The notes under the pieces: generated by a model
Told to the model about the DNA's origin: nothing
Databases searched by the model: none
Seen by the model: only the letters and a program-made list of their open reading frames with translations
Position numbers and translations under genes: made by a program
In this document: in pieces, positions 25,197-35,349 of the stretch
Position numbering within the stretch: the stretch's first letter is position 1
Layout: each line of letters begins with the position of its first letter
Origin: Tabrizicola aquatica
GTDB taxonomy: Bacteria > Pseudomonadota > Alphaproteobacteria > Rhodobacterales > Rhodobacteraceae
Assembly: GCF_002900975.1 (NCBI RefSeq)
Contig: NZ_PJON01000005.1
Coordinates: 1 to 64,000, forward strand
Direction of reading: 5' to 3'
Length of the DNA: 64,000 bases

Positions 25197-26102
25197 TCAT
25201 TCATTCACAGGTCGGGGCGCTTTCGCAACCCCTGTCGCCAATTGCGCCCGCGTCCCCATCACGGCGTTCAGCGCGACCGCGACCAGCAGGACCCCGCCGC
25301 CGACGAAGGTGGCGGTGCTGGCCGTTTCGCCCAGGGCCAGGAAGACCCAGAGCGGGCCAAGCAGGACCTCGATCAGCGACAAGAGTGTCAGTTCGGCTGC
25401 CGGGATCACCTTGCTGCCCAGCGTGTACATGACCATGCCCAGGGCCAGGATCAGCGCGCCGATCGTCAGCGACACGCCCATGTCCCAGGCCGAGGCGACG
25501 ACCGGCTCGCCCCGCGCGGCCAGGACCGCACCCGCCACCAGGACGGAGAACACGCCCCCCAGCATCGAGACGGGTAGCATCTCGCCCACCTTGCCCCAGC
25601 GCAGGGCCACCGAAAAGGCGCCGAACCCCACCGCCGAGAGCAGCGCCGCGATGTTGCCGGCCAGCGCCCCCAGCGCCAGCCCTTCGCGCACCATCAGGTA
25701 CATGCCGAACACAGCCAGGGCGATGGCGGCCCAGGTCCAGGGGCGGACCTTCTCGCCCAGGATGATCCAGCCCAGGATCGCCGCGACGAAGGGCGAGGCG
25801 GTGAAGAGGAATACCGCATTGGCAATGGTCGTGGTCTGGATCGCATAGATCGCGCCGGCAAAGGCAAAGACCAGGCCGAAACCGCCGATGGCACCGGCCA
25901 GTCCGACTTGACGGATCTGCCGCAGCGGCTGGCCGCCCGAGGTCCACCAGACGAAGGCCAGCAGGACCGGCACCATCCCGACCGAGCGCCAGAACAGGAT
26001 CTGCCAGACCGATGCCGCCTCGATCTGGCGCAGGCCAAGTCCCATCAGCGACCACAGCGTCCCCGCCGCCAGGACCAGCGCCACCCCTTGTCCGTACCGC
26101 AT
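25197..26102 (-). CDS. DMT-superfamily transporter (EamA type)
   Basis: A 301-residue inner-membrane protein with ten predicted helices in two EamA repeats, for example GVALVLAAGTLWSLMGLGLRQ at the start and LTIGALILALGMVMYTLGSKVIPAAELTLLSLIEVLLGPLW in the second half. Such carriers usually export amino acids or metabolites. It ends 185 bases upstream of the glutamine-synthetase-like gene on the same strand and could supply or remove substrate, but a separate promoter for the latter is likely. Confidence 0.87.
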   Translation of the reverse strand: MRYGQGVALVLAAGTLWSLMGLGLRQIEAASVWQILFWRSVGMVPVLLAFVWWTSGGQPLRQIRQVGLAGAIGGFGLVFAFAGAIYAIQTTTIANAVFLFTASPFVAAILGWIILGEKVRPWTWAAIALAVFGMYLMVREGLALGALAGNIAALLSAVGFGAFSVALRWGKVGEMLPVSMLGGVFSVLVAGAVLAARGEPVVASAWDMGVSLTIGALILALGMVMYTLGSKVIPAAELTLLSLIEVLLGPLWVFLALGETASTATFVGGGVLLVAVALNAVMGTRAQLATGVAKAPRPVNE

Positions 26103-26226
26103 CGCCGCACCTCGCTTTGCGGTAGTGCTGGCATGGCGCGGCGGGGCTGGCTGTCTTGTTCGCGACAGGTTGGGGCGGGGGACGGCTCCTCCGGTCGGCT
26201 GCGCCTCGGTCCTCGCAGGCGGCGGG

Positions 26227-27141
26227 TCAATAGCCGCGCTGGCGGTCGACGAGGTGCAGGAACGGCTCGCCCGCCTCGCCCCGGCGGATGTTCTCGGCCA
26301 GCACGCGGGCGGCGGAACTGGCGCGGGTGTCGGCGGCGATGTGGGGGGTGACGGTCACCTGCGGGTGCGACCAGAACGGGTGGTCCGGGGGCAGGGGTTC
26401 GATGCGAAAGACGTCCAGTGTGGCGTGGCCGATGTGGCCCCGGTCCAGCGCGGCCAACAGCGCGGCATCGTCGATCAGCGCCCCACGGCCGGGGTTCAGG
26501 ATCACCGCCCCCCGGGGCAGCAGGGCCAGCCGGTCGGCGTTCAGAAGGTTCTCGGTCTCGGCCGTCCGGGGCAGGAGGGTGACCAGCACCTGCGCCGTCG
26601 CCAGCGCCTGCCGCAGCCCGTCCTCGCCATGCAGGCAGCCGGGCTTGGCGGTGCGGCTCCACCCTGTCACCGGAAAGTTCAGCCCCCGCAACGCCGCCGC
26701 GCAGGCGGTGCCGAGCGCCCCCATCCCAAGGAGCGTCACCGGCCGCTCCCGCGCCAGCGGCGGGCAGGTCGGGTCCCAGACATGGCCGGGGTTCACGATA
26801 TGGCGGTCCATCCCCAGGTGGTGGCGCAGGGTGTGGCCGACCACCCATTCCACCATCCCCTCGGTCAGGCCGGGGTCCACCATCCGGCACAGGGGCTGGA
26901 TCAGCGTGGGGTTGCCCACCACCCGCTCGACCCCCGCCCACAGGCTGAGGACCGCCTTCGTCCGGGTATAGGGGGTGAAATCCTGCAGGGGAGAGGAGGG
27001 GGCGTAGACGATGTAATCGACCTGATCGGGGGCGGCTTCGGTCACCACGTCCCCGGCCAGCCCGGCCTCGGCGAGGGCCTGGGGCAGGGCCTCGCGGTAT
27101 TCGGGCCAGAGCGAGGGGGCGGCGAAAAGGATGGTCGGCAT
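26227..27141 (-). CDS. ghrA: Glyoxylate/hydroxypyruvate reductase A
   Basis: A 304-residue NADPH-dependent 2-hydroxyacid dehydrogenase reducing glyoxylate and hydroxypyruvate. The Rossmann motif is VTLLGMGALGTACAAALRGLNFPVTGWSRT (about 134-163), the catalytic Arg is in VILNPGRGALIDD, the Glu in LDVFRIEPLPPDHPFW and the His in VTVTPHIAADT. The N-terminal SLWAGVERVVGNPTL matches the GhrA branch. An unusual pair of palindromes lies about 125-165 bases upstream. Confidence 0.88.
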   Translation of the reverse strand: MPTILFAAPSLWPEYREALPQALAEAGLAGDVVTEAAPDQVDYIVYAPSSPLQDFTPYTRTKAVLSLWAGVERVVGNPTLIQPLCRMVDPGLTEGMVEWVVGHTLRHHLGMDRHIVNPGHVWDPTCPPLARERPVTLLGMGALGTACAAALRGLNFPVTGWSRTAKPGCLHGEDGLRQALATAQVLVTLLPRTAETENLLNADRLALLPRGAVILNPGRGALIDDAALLAALDRGHIGHATLDVFRIEPLPPDHPFWSHPQVTVTPHIAADTRASSAARVLAENIRRGEAGEPFLHLVDRQRGY

Positions 27142-27264
27142 GGGGTGGGCCTTTATGTGTCCACGGTGGACAGGCTTCGGTTGGCAGGCGATTTCAACAG
27201 CTTGGCCGCGGGCGTTAACCGTTTGTCAAGGCTTTCCCCCGCGCGCCCCTCGGTCCACCGGGCG

Positions 27265-27305
27265 CGGAATTCGTACGAATTCCGGTCCCATTTCCGTTCG
27301 GAAAT
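27265..27305. promoter_or_regulatory. Two adjacent palindromes upstream of ghrA
   Basis: CGGAATTCGTACGAATTCCG (27265-27284) is a perfect 20-base palindrome. Six bases later ATTTCCG-TT-CGGAAAT (27290-27305) is a second perfect inverted repeat. They lie between the stop of the DUF1345 gene and the start of ghrA and look like binding sites or a Rhodobacteraceae intergenic motif. Confidence 0.55.
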
Positions 27306-27313
27306 CGCCGGCC

Positions 27314-27934
27314 CTAGAGGCCCACGGTCAGCACGGCATTCACCGCCAGCGCCAGGATGCAGGTGTTGTAGAAGAACGAGGCGACAGCATGGACCAGCAC
27401 CGCCTGCCGCATCGCCCGGGTCTGGACCTGCACATCCGAGACCTGGGCGGTCATGCCGATGGTGAAGCTGGCATAGAGGAAGTCCAGTGCCTCGGGCTCG
27501 CCCAGGCCGGGAAAGACCATGCCGGGCTGCGCACCGCGATAGTGCAGATGCGCATAGTGCAGCGCGGCCAGCACATGCAGCGCGGCCCAGCCCAGGGGCA
27601 GGCCGATCAGCGCGCCGATCTGGGCGCGGCCACCGGACCCGGCATTCAGGACCACGGCGATGGCCGTCAGGCTGGCCAGCACCGCCAGGGCTGTCAGGAA
27701 CAGGATCAGCGCCACGCCTTCGTCCGCCGCGGCGGCGTGGCGGCGCAATTCGGCCGCCGTCAGGCTGCGGATGCGCAGCGCCATCAGGCCAAGATACAAG
27801 ACGAAGAACGCGTTGACCCCGGACAACAGCGCAAAGGCCGGCGACAGGCCCTGCACCCAGGCGACAAAGGCGATCAGCGCCCCCAAGGCGAAGGCGGCCA
27901 GAAAGCGGCCGTGCCGGGGGTGAAAGCGGATCAT
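27314..27934 (-). CDS. DUF1345 membrane protein
   Basis: A 206-residue integral membrane protein with five or six predicted helices. It is recognised as DUF1345 by the C-terminal SDVQVQTRAMRQAVLVHAVASFFYNTCILALAVNAV and by LDFLYASFTIGMTAQVSDV. Function unknown. Its ATG is immediately adjacent to the rodA stop (no intervening base), so it is the last gene of the mre/mrd operon here. A frame reading through from 28316 is a shadow of rodA. Confidence 0.85.
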   Translation of the reverse strand: MIRFHPRHGRFLAAFALGALIAFVAWVQGLSPAFALLSGVNAFFVLYLGLMALRIRSLTAAELRRHAAAADEGVALILFLTALAVLASLTAIAVVLNAGSGGRAQIGALIGLPLGWAALHVLAALHYAHLHYRGAQPGMVFPGLGEPEALDFLYASFTIGMTAQVSDVQVQTRAMRQAVLVHAVASFFYNTCILALAVNAVLTVGL

Positions 27935-29074
27935 CTAGCGCGGCCGATGGACATGGGCGCTTTGCACCAGGCCAAAGCCGACCAGCAGCACCAGCATCGC
28001 CGACCCGCCATAGGACAGAAGCGGCAGCGGCACGCCGACCACGGGCGCCATGCCCATCACCATCGACAGGTTCACGGCGATGTAGAAGAAGAAGTTCGCC
28101 GCTACGCCAACGATCAGCAGCGCCGAGAACCGGTCGCGGTTGCGGAAGGCCGCCACCAGGCAAAAGCCGATGATCAGCGCATACAGCACCAGCAGCGAGA
28201 AGGCGCCGACAAAGCCGAACTCCTCGGCCAGGGTGGTGAAGATGAAGTCGGTGTGCTTTTCCGGCAGGAAGTTCAGCCGCGACTGCGTGCCCTGCATGTA
28301 GCCCTTGCCGCTCCACCCGCCCGAGCCAAGGGCGATCTGCGCCTGGATGATGTTGTAGCCCGCCCCCAGGGGATCGGCGCCGGGGTTCAGAAAGGTGTCG
28401 ATCCGGGTGTATTGATAGTCATGCAGGAACTGCCAGGGCGTTCCGCGCAGGGTAAAGACGCCGACGATGACCGCCACCACCAGCGCCAGGACCCCCCCGA
28501 AGTACCACAGCGAAACCCCGGCCGCGAACATCACCGCCGCCCCGGCCAGAAGCAGCATCAGCGAGGTGCCCAGGTTCGGCTGCATCAGGACCAGCACCGT
28601 GGGCGCAACGGTCAGCAGGACCGGGATCAGCACATACAGCGGCCGCGAGATGCGCTTTGGGTCCAGCCAGTCGTAATAGGCCGCCAGCATCATCACGAGG
28701 CTGAACTTCATCATCTCGGACGGCTGGAACTGCATGAACCCCAGGTTGATCCAGCGCTGGGCGCCCATGTTGGTCTCGCCCATGAACTCGACCAGGATCA
28801 GAAGCAGGAAGGCGACCAGATAGGCGATCCCGGCCATGTTGCGCCAGAACCAGATCGGGATCATGGCGATGATGAACATCAGCACCAGCCCCGCGCCAAA
28901 GACCTGGGCCTGGCGCTTGGCCCAGACGTCGAATTCGCCCCCGGCGATGGAGTGCAGCATCAGGATGCCGACCGAGGCAACTGCCGTCAGCAGCACCACC
29001 AGCGGCCAGTTGAGGTACAGCACCTTGCGCAACCCGACCGGGGCCTGCTTGACGCGATATTCCAGAAAGCTCAT
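27935..29074 (-). CDS. rodA: Peptidoglycan glycosyltransferase RodA (SEDS family)
   Basis: A 379-residue polytopic SEDS glycosyltransferase that polymerises lipid II during lateral wall growth together with PBP2. Family features include INLGFMQFQPSEMMKFSLVMMLA (with QPSE), LMQPNLGTSLMLLLAGAAVMFAAG, the catalytic-loop region RIDTFLNPGADPLGAGYNIIQAQIALGSGG and PLLSYGGSAMLVLLVGFGLVQS at the C-terminus. It follows mrdA by 13 bases. Confidence 0.95.
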   Translation of the reverse strand: MSFLEYRVKQAPVGLRKVLYLNWPLVVLLTAVASVGILMLHSIAGGEFDVWAKRQAQVFGAGLVLMFIIAMIPIWFWRNMAGIAYLVAFLLLILVEFMGETNMGAQRWINLGFMQFQPSEMMKFSLVMMLAAYYDWLDPKRISRPLYVLIPVLLTVAPTVLVLMQPNLGTSLMLLLAGAAVMFAAGVSLWYFGGVLALVVAVIVGVFTLRGTPWQFLHDYQYTRIDTFLNPGADPLGAGYNIIQAQIALGSGGWSGKGYMQGTQSRLNFLPEKHTDFIFTTLAEEFGFVGAFSLLVLYALIIGFCLVAAFRNRDRFSALLIVGVAANFFFYIAVNLSMVMGMAPVVGVPLPLLSYGGSAMLVLLVGFGLVQSAHVHRPR

Positions 29075-29087
29075 CGCCGCGCCCCCG

Positions 29088-31034
29088 TCAGGTCTGGGTC
29101 TTGACCGGGACCATGCCGGTCACCGGGTCGCGCAGGGGCAGTTCTTTCAACATGCTTTCGATCCGGCCGCGCTGGCTGGAAGGATAGGCCTCCAGCGACG
29201 GCAACCCGTCCGAGAGGGCGCGCAGGATCACGTCGCGGGCGATGGGCGCCGCGGCGGTCGAGCCGCCGCCGCCGTGTTCCACCACGACCGAGATCGCATA
29301 GCGCGGCGCGTCATAGGGGGCGTAGCCGACGAACAGCGCATGGTCGCGCCGGTTCCAGGGCAGCTGGTCGTTCGAGATCACCCCGGCCTCGCGTTCGGCC
29401 GCGGTGATGTTGCGCACCTGGCTGGTGCCGGTCTTGCCGGCCATGATCAGCGTCGGATCGACGATCCGGCTGGACTTGGCGGTGCCCTGTTCGCCGTTCA
29501 CCACCTCGTACATGCCAAGGTGGATGCCATCGAGAAACTCTTGCGTCAGGCCCAGCGGCGCGGCCTCGGGGGCTGGCAGTTCCTTCTCGTTCACCATGCG
29601 GATCAGCCGAGGCAGCACCGCCCGGCCCGAGGCCAGCCGCGCCGTCATCACCGCCAGTTGCAGGGGCGAGGACAGGACATAGCCCTGCCCGATCGAGGCG
29701 TTGATCGTGTCGCCGATCCGCCAGTCCTGCTTGTGGCGTTCCAGCTTCCACTGCTTGTTCGGCATGATGCCTTCGGTGATCGCCGACATCGGGATCTCGT
29801 AACGCTGGCCCAGGCCCAGGCGGCGGCCCATCTCGGCGATCTTGTCGATGCCGACCTTCTGCGCGATGTCGTAATAATAGACGTCGCAGCTTTCCGACAG
29901 CGACCGCACCAACCCGACCGAACCGTGCCCGCCCCGCTTCCAGCAATGGAACCGCCGGCCGCCGTATTCGATATAGCCCGGGCAGCGGACGCGGGTTTCC
30001 GGGGTGATCACCCCCGCCTCCAGCGCGGCCAGCGCGGTGACCATCTTGAAGGTGGACCCCGGCGGATAGGCGCCCGAGACGGTCTTGTTGGCCAGGGGGC
30101 GGTGGTCGTCCTCCATCAGGACGTTGTAATCGCTGTGGCTGATCCCGCGCACGAAAAGGTTCGGGTCAAAGGACGGGGCCGAGGCGCAGCAGATGATGTC
30201 GCCGTTCGTCACATCCATCACCACGACGGCGGCGCTTTCCTCGCCCAGGCGGGCCTGGGCAAAGTTCTGCACGTCGGCGTCGATCGTCAGGCGGATGTCG
30301 GCGCCGGCCTCGCCTTCCTGGCGCTCAAGCTCGCGCATGACGCGGCCGGCCGAGTTCACCTCGATCCGCTTGGTCCCGGCGGCACCGCGCAGGGTGTCCT
30401 CCATCCACTTTTCCACGCCGATCTTGCCGATCTGGAACTTGGGGATGCGTAGCAGAGGGTCGGGGGTGGCCAGCCCCTCCAGGTCCTTGTCGCTGACCGG
30501 GCCGACATAGCCGACGACATGGGCGAAATCGGTGTCCAGCGGGTATTGCCGCGACAGGCCCACCTCGGGTGTGACACCGGGCAGGGCGGGGGCGTTCAGC
30601 GCGACCTTGGAGAAATCCTGCCAGCTTAGCCGTTCGGCCACGGTGACGGGGACGAAGGCGGACAGGCTTTTCACCTCTTCGATGGCGCTGTCCAACTCCT
30701 CGGCGGTCATCGGGATCACGTTGGCCAGCCGGCGCAGGACCAGTTCGGCATCCCCCGCCGCCTCACGCGTGATGATCACGCGATAGTTCTGTTCGTTGTC
30801 GGCGATCAGCTTGCCGTTGCGGTCGCGGATCAGTCCGCGATCCGGCGGGATCAGGCGGATCGAGATCCGGTTCTCTTCGGCCAGGAGCTTGAACTCGTCG
30901 GCCTGTTCGACCTGCAGATAGCGCATCCGCGCGCCCAGGACGGCGACCATCGCGCCCATCGCCCCGCCCAGCAACAGCGTGCGCCGGTTCAGGGTGCGGT
31001 TCGATTCCTCGGTATCGCGGGGATTGCGTCTCAC
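29088..31034 (-). CDS. mrdA: Penicillin-binding protein 2 (elongation transpeptidase)
   Basis: A 648-residue class B PBP crosslinking peptidoglycan in the elongasome. One N-terminal membrane segment (TLLLGGAMGAMVAVLGARM), the pedestal domain with PPDRGLIRDRNGKLIADNEQNYRV, then the transpeptidase domain with the active-site serine S327 in YPPGSTFKM, SLSESCDVYYYD and KTGTSQV. The GTG at 31034 overlaps the mreD stop (GTGA) and has GGGAG six bases upstream; the longer frame is not used. An alternative gene name is pbpA. Confidence 0.95.
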   Translation of the reverse strand: MRRNPRDTEESNRTLNRRTLLLGGAMGAMVAVLGARMRYLQVEQADEFKLLAEENRISIRLIPPDRGLIRDRNGKLIADNEQNYRVIITREAAGDAELVLRRLANVIPMTAEELDSAIEEVKSLSAFVPVTVAERLSWQDFSKVALNAPALPGVTPEVGLSRQYPLDTDFAHVVGYVGPVSDKDLEGLATPDPLLRIPKFQIGKIGVEKWMEDTLRGAAGTKRIEVNSAGRVMRELERQEGEAGADIRLTIDADVQNFAQARLGEESAAVVVMDVTNGDIICCASAPSFDPNLFVRGISHSDYNVLMEDDHRPLANKTVSGAYPPGSTFKMVTALAALEAGVITPETRVRCPGYIEYGGRRFHCWKRGGHGSVGLVRSLSESCDVYYYDIAQKVGIDKIAEMGRRLGLGQRYEIPMSAITEGIMPNKQWKLERHKQDWRIGDTINASIGQGYVLSSPLQLAVMTARLASGRAVLPRLIRMVNEKELPAPEAAPLGLTQEFLDGIHLGMYEVVNGEQGTAKSSRIVDPTLIMAGKTGTSQVRNITAAEREAGVISNDQLPWNRRDHALFVGYAPYDAPRYAISVVVEHGGGGSTAAAPIARDVILRALSDGLPSLEAYPSSQRGRIESMLKELPLRDPVTGMVPVKTQT

Positions 31035-31570
31035 AGCCGTCTCCCGAAATCGTCGATTTCGCCCATGGCGGGCTTCTTCAGGTCGAAGACCAGCCGCGAC
31101 AGGCCCACGACCAGCGGATAAAGCCCAATGGACCACAAGACCTGCACGATGGCAAAGCCGAAGGGCGGTTGCGGCACGAAGGCCAGGCCCAGGGCCAGCC
31201 GATAGGTCAGCATCATCCCCAGCATCACGCCCGAGACCAGCATCCATTCGACGACGAAGTTCAACTCGCGCGTCAGGATGATACGGCCGCGCAGGAATTC
31301 CGTCGCAAGGACAACGATGGCGGTCCAAAGGCCGGGGGGGCGCAGCAGGATCAGGTCCTCGACCAGGATCACCCCGGCGATCAGCGGCATTGGCAGGAAG
31401 TCGGGCCGCCGCACGATCCAGGCCAGGATCAGGCAGATCAGCAGGTCCGGCCCCGGCAAGGCGCCGGTCGAATGCGAAAGCGGCAGAAGCCGCATGAACA
31501 GCAGGATCAGCGCCAGCCCCAGGAACAGCGCGCGAAAGATCCAGTGCGTCTGGCGCCAGAAGTCAGCCAT
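31031..31570 (-). CDS. mreD: Rod-shape protein MreD
   Basis: A 179-residue inner-membrane protein with about five helices (WIFRALFLGLALILLFMRLLP, LLICLILAWIVRR, LIAGVILVEDLILL, VSGVMLGMMLTYRLALGLAFV and IVQVLWSIGLYPLVVGLSRLVF). It is identified by size, topology and position between mreC and mrdA. The ATG at 31570 overlaps the mreC stop by 8 bases and the stop overlaps the mrdA start, so three genes are translationally coupled. A longer frame upstream lies within mreC and is not real. Confidence 0.92.
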   Translation of the reverse strand: MADFWRQTHWIFRALFLGLALILLFMRLLPLSHSTGALPGPDLLICLILAWIVRRPDFLPMPLIAGVILVEDLILLRPPGLWTAIVVLATEFLRGRIILTRELNFVVEWMLVSGVMLGMMLTYRLALGLAFVPQPPFGFAIVQVLWSIGLYPLVVGLSRLVFDLKKPAMGEIDDFGRRL

Positions 31571-32558
31571 CGCCGCCCTCTGCCCCTTCGGCCGCGCCGG
31601 ACCCGGCCGCCTCGACATTGCCGCCCTCGGTGTCGGTGGGCGGCGCGCCGGCCGCCGCCTCTGCCGTCGCGGCCGAGGCATCGGGCGAGGGCGGCAGGAC
31701 CGGCGGCGCGATCAGCCCACCGGGATCGGTGATCGGCTCCAACTCGTGGCTGCGCAGCACGCGCAGGAACTCAAGCCGCTGGTAATCGGCCGCCAGCACC
31801 ACGCGCAACCGCTTGTCGGTGCCAAGGGCGACCTGCCCGACCAGAAGGCCAGCCGGAAACACCCCGCCATCGCCCGAGGTGACGACCCGGTCGCCGGGGC
31901 GCACTTCGTCGGTATCCTCGATGAACTCCAGGGGCGGCAGGGGGCTGTTGTCGCCCGACAGGATCGCCTTTTGCCCCGAAGGCTGGACGGTGACGGGAAT
32001 CCGGCTGTTGGTGTCGGTGACCAGGATCACGCGGGCGGTGCGCTCGCCCACGCCGGAAATCCGGCCGACGACGCCGATCCCGTCCATCGTGGCCCAGCCG
32101 TCGCGGATGCCGTCACGCGCGCCCACGTTCAGCAGGACCGATTGCCGGAACGGGCTGCCGCTGTCGGCCATCACCACGCCGGTGACATGGGTGAACTTCG
32201 GGTCCAGCCGCACCTTGTTCAGGTCCAGAAGGCGGGCGTTCTTCTGTTCCAATTGCAGGGCGGCCTCTTTCCAGGCCTCCATCTTGCGCAATTCCTCGCG
32301 CAGCTCGCGGTTCTGCTCCAAGAGTTGCGCATAGGACTGGAAGTTGCCCAGCACATCCGTCGCCCAGGTCACCGGCGCCATGGCCCAGGTCATTGACGGC
32401 ACGACCGCATCGATCAGCGCGGCGCGAAACCGCTCGACCCGGGGCGAGTCGATGCGCCACAAAAGGAACAGGCCCAGCAGAAGCAGCACCGCGATGCCGA
32501 CCAACAGGCGGCGCAGCGGGCGCTGGAACTCTTCGGGTCCGATGCGGGTCTTGGCCAC
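31563..32558 (-). CDS. mreC: Rod-shape protein MreC
   Basis: A 331-residue bitopic periplasmic scaffold of the elongasome. A single N-terminal helix (LRRLLVGIAVLLLLGLFLLW) is followed by a coiled coil (FQSYAQLLEQNRELREELRKMEAWKEAALQLEQKNARLLDL) and the beta domain with VTGVVMADSGSPFRQSVLLNVGARDGIRDGW and VVTSGDGGVFPAGLLVGQV. The C-terminus is an Ala/Glu/Gly-rich tail of about 45 residues, probably disordered. It is 31 bases downstream of mreB. Confidence 0.95.
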   Translation of the reverse strand: MAKTRIGPEEFQRPLRRLLVGIAVLLLLGLFLLWRIDSPRVERFRAALIDAVVPSMTWAMAPVTWATDVLGNFQSYAQLLEQNRELREELRKMEAWKEAALQLEQKNARLLDLNKVRLDPKFTHVTGVVMADSGSPFRQSVLLNVGARDGIRDGWATMDGIGVVGRISGVGERTARVILVTDTNSRIPVTVQPSGQKAILSGDNSPLPPLEFIEDTDEVRPGDRVVTSGDGGVFPAGLLVGQVALGTDKRLRVVLAADYQRLEFLRVLRSHELEPITDPGGLIAPPVLPPSPDASAATAEAAAGAPPTDTEGGNVEAAGSGAAEGAEGGDG

Positions 32559-32589
32559 GGGATTCAGCCTTCCCTTCCGGGCAAGCGCC

Positions 32590-33771
<1,182 letters not shown>

Positions 33772-33794
33772 CTATCCACAGGCCCAGGTGGGGC

Positions 33795-33822
33795 ATGACA
33801 GCGGGTTTCTTGCACTTATACG
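33795..33822 (+). promoter_or_regulatory. Possible promoter of the 33863 SDR operon
   Basis: ATGACA (33795-33800), 16-base spacer, TATACG (33817-33822), about 40 bases before the SDR start. Predicted from pattern only. Confidence 0.35.
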
Positions 33823-33862
33823 ATGTGGCAGTCTGACAGCGCGAGATCAGGAAGGAACGGAC

Positions 33863-34618
33863 ATGGCGGGCGTGGCGGGCAGGGTGGCGCTGGTGACCGG
33901 CGCGGGCAGCGCGGGGGGAATCGGTTTCGCCATCGCGCAGGCTTTGGCGGCGGCGGGCGCAAGGGTCGCGGTGACGGCCACGACGGCCCGTATCCATGAC
34001 CGCGCGGCGGCGCTGGGCGGGGTCGGCCATGTCGCCGACCTGACCGATCCGGCCGAGGTCGCAGGCCTCTTCGCCGCGGTCGAGGCGGCGCTGGGGCCGG
34101 TCGAGATCCTGGTCAACAACGCCGGCATGGTGCAGTCCGGCCGCGACGTCGACCGCGCGCAGCTTGCGGGGTGGAGCGATCAGGCCTGGGCGCACCATAT
34201 GGCGCTGAACATCAACACCACCTTCCACTGCTGCCGCGCCGCCCTGCCGGGCATGGCCGCGCGGGGGCACGGCCGGATCGTCAACATCTCCAGCGTCACC
34301 GGCCCGGTCGTGACCATCGACGGCAGTTCCGCCTATGCCACGGCCAAGGCGGCGGTCACCGGCATGACCCGCTCCATCGCGCTGGAGTATGGGCGGCAGG
34401 GGATCACCTGCAACGCCATCCTGCCCGGGTGGATCGCCACCGAAAGCTCATCCCCCGACGAGATCGCCGCCGGCACCCGCACCCCCGCCGGCCGCCCCGG
34501 CACACCCCAGGAGGTGGCGGCTTGCGCGCGGTTCCTTGCGTCGGACGAGGCATCTTATGTCACGGGCGCAATGCTGGTTGTGGACGGCGGCAATACGCTG
34601 CAAGAGATGAAAGGATGA
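33863..34618 (+). CDS. Short-chain dehydrogenase/reductase
   Basis: A 251-residue classical SDR. The cofactor motif is VALVTGAGSAGGIGFAIAQALAAAGARVAV (about 8-37), then ILVNNAGMVQSG, the catalytic Ser in IVNISSVTGPV, Tyr/Lys in SSAYATAKAAV, and the C-terminal FLASDEASYVTGAMLVVDGG. It resembles FabG-type or sugar/alcohol dehydrogenases; the substrate is not evident. The start after AGGAAGGAAC is preferred over a longer frame. The stop overlaps the next gene (ATGA). Confidence 0.9.
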   Translation: MAGVAGRVALVTGAGSAGGIGFAIAQALAAAGARVAVTATTARIHDRAAALGGVGHVADLTDPAEVAGLFAAVEAALGPVEILVNNAGMVQSGRDVDRAQLAGWSDQAWAHHMALNINTTFHCCRAALPGMAARGHGRIVNISSVTGPVVTIDGSSAYATAKAAVTGMTRSIALEYGRQGITCNAILPGWIATESSSPDEIAAGTRTPAGRPGTPQEVAACARFLASDEASYVTGAMLVVDGGNTLQEMKG

Positions 34619-35349
34619 CCGATCCCTCCTTCCTTCCCGGCGTCCCGGCCGATGCCATCCAGGCCGCCCTTGGCCGCCTTCCCGGCAGCGACCTGGACAG
34701 CCCCGACTCCTCCGCCGCCCTGGTGGCGAATACCTTCGGCTGGTTCCTGACCCGGCCGCGCCTGCTGTTGCCCCTGCCCGGCGTGCCGATGGGCCTGCCC
34801 GAAACGGTCGAGCTTGGGGTCGAGATGCAACTGCCGATGCGCGGCACCCGGCATCCCCGGCTGGACGCCGTCGTGACCACGCCGACGACGCTGGTCGGGA
34901 TCGCGTCGAAACGCTATCAGCCCTTCCGCCCGGCCAAGACCGTGGCCTTTACCGAACCTTTCGATGCCCGCGACTGGGGCCCCGGCATGTCGCGGTTTGG
35001 CGCGTTGCGTAAGGCGCTGACGACGGGCACTCAGACCTATCGCCACCTTGACGCCGTGACCCTGGTGAAACAGGCCTACGCCCTGCGCACCCAAGGCCTC
35101 AAACGCGCGCGGGGGGCGGTGCTGGTCTACCTGCACGCCGAGCCGCAGACCTGGGCCAGCGGCAAGCCCGTCGACCCCAAGGCCATCATCCGCCACCGGA
35201 CCGAGGTTGCCAGTTTCGCCCGCGCGGTAAAGGGCGACGACGTGACCTTTGTGGCGCTAACCTGGGCCGAGCTTCTGGCGCAGTGGGCCAAGACCCCCGC
35301 GCTGGTCGCGCATACCGCAGCAGTGAAGGGCTGGTTCGGCGGGCTTTAG
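34615..35349 (+). CDS. PD-(D/E)XK nuclease-like protein (PGN_0703-like) with a substituted active site
   Basis: A 244-residue cytoplasmic protein coupled to the SDR by an ATGA overlap. The stretch E70...LDAVVTTPTTLVGIASKRYQPFR and the later YRHLDAVTLVKQAYALRTQG and GAVLVYLHAEPQTWASGKPVDPKAI resemble the PGN_0703 family of putative restriction-endonuclease-like proteins. From memory, members of that family usually read GIESKRY. Here the acidic residue of the (D/E)XK motif is Ala97 (GCG), one base from GAG, so cleavage activity is doubtful. The family assignment is from recognition only. Confidence 0.55.
   Translation: MTDPSFLPGVPADAIQAALGRLPGSDLDSPDSSAALVANTFGWFLTRPRLLLPLPGVPMGLPETVELGVEMQLPMRGTRHPRLDAVVTTPTTLVGIASKRYQPFRPAKTVAFTEPFDARDWGPGMSRFGALRKALTTGTQTYRHLDAVTLVKQAYALRTQGLKRARGAVLVYLHAEPQTWASGKPVDPKAIIRHRTEVASFARAVKGDDVTFVALTWAELLAQWAKTPALVAHTAAVKGWFGGL

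Noticed and set aside
27153-28316. A 387-codon minus-strand frame overlapping rodA and the DUF1345 gene
   Set aside because: It is the shifted frame of two well-supported genes, and its protein is Arg/Ala/Gly-rich without any domain.
33863-35349. Restriction-modification system
   Set aside because: The nuclease-like protein has a substituted catalytic residue and its partner is an SDR; no methyltransferase is present.
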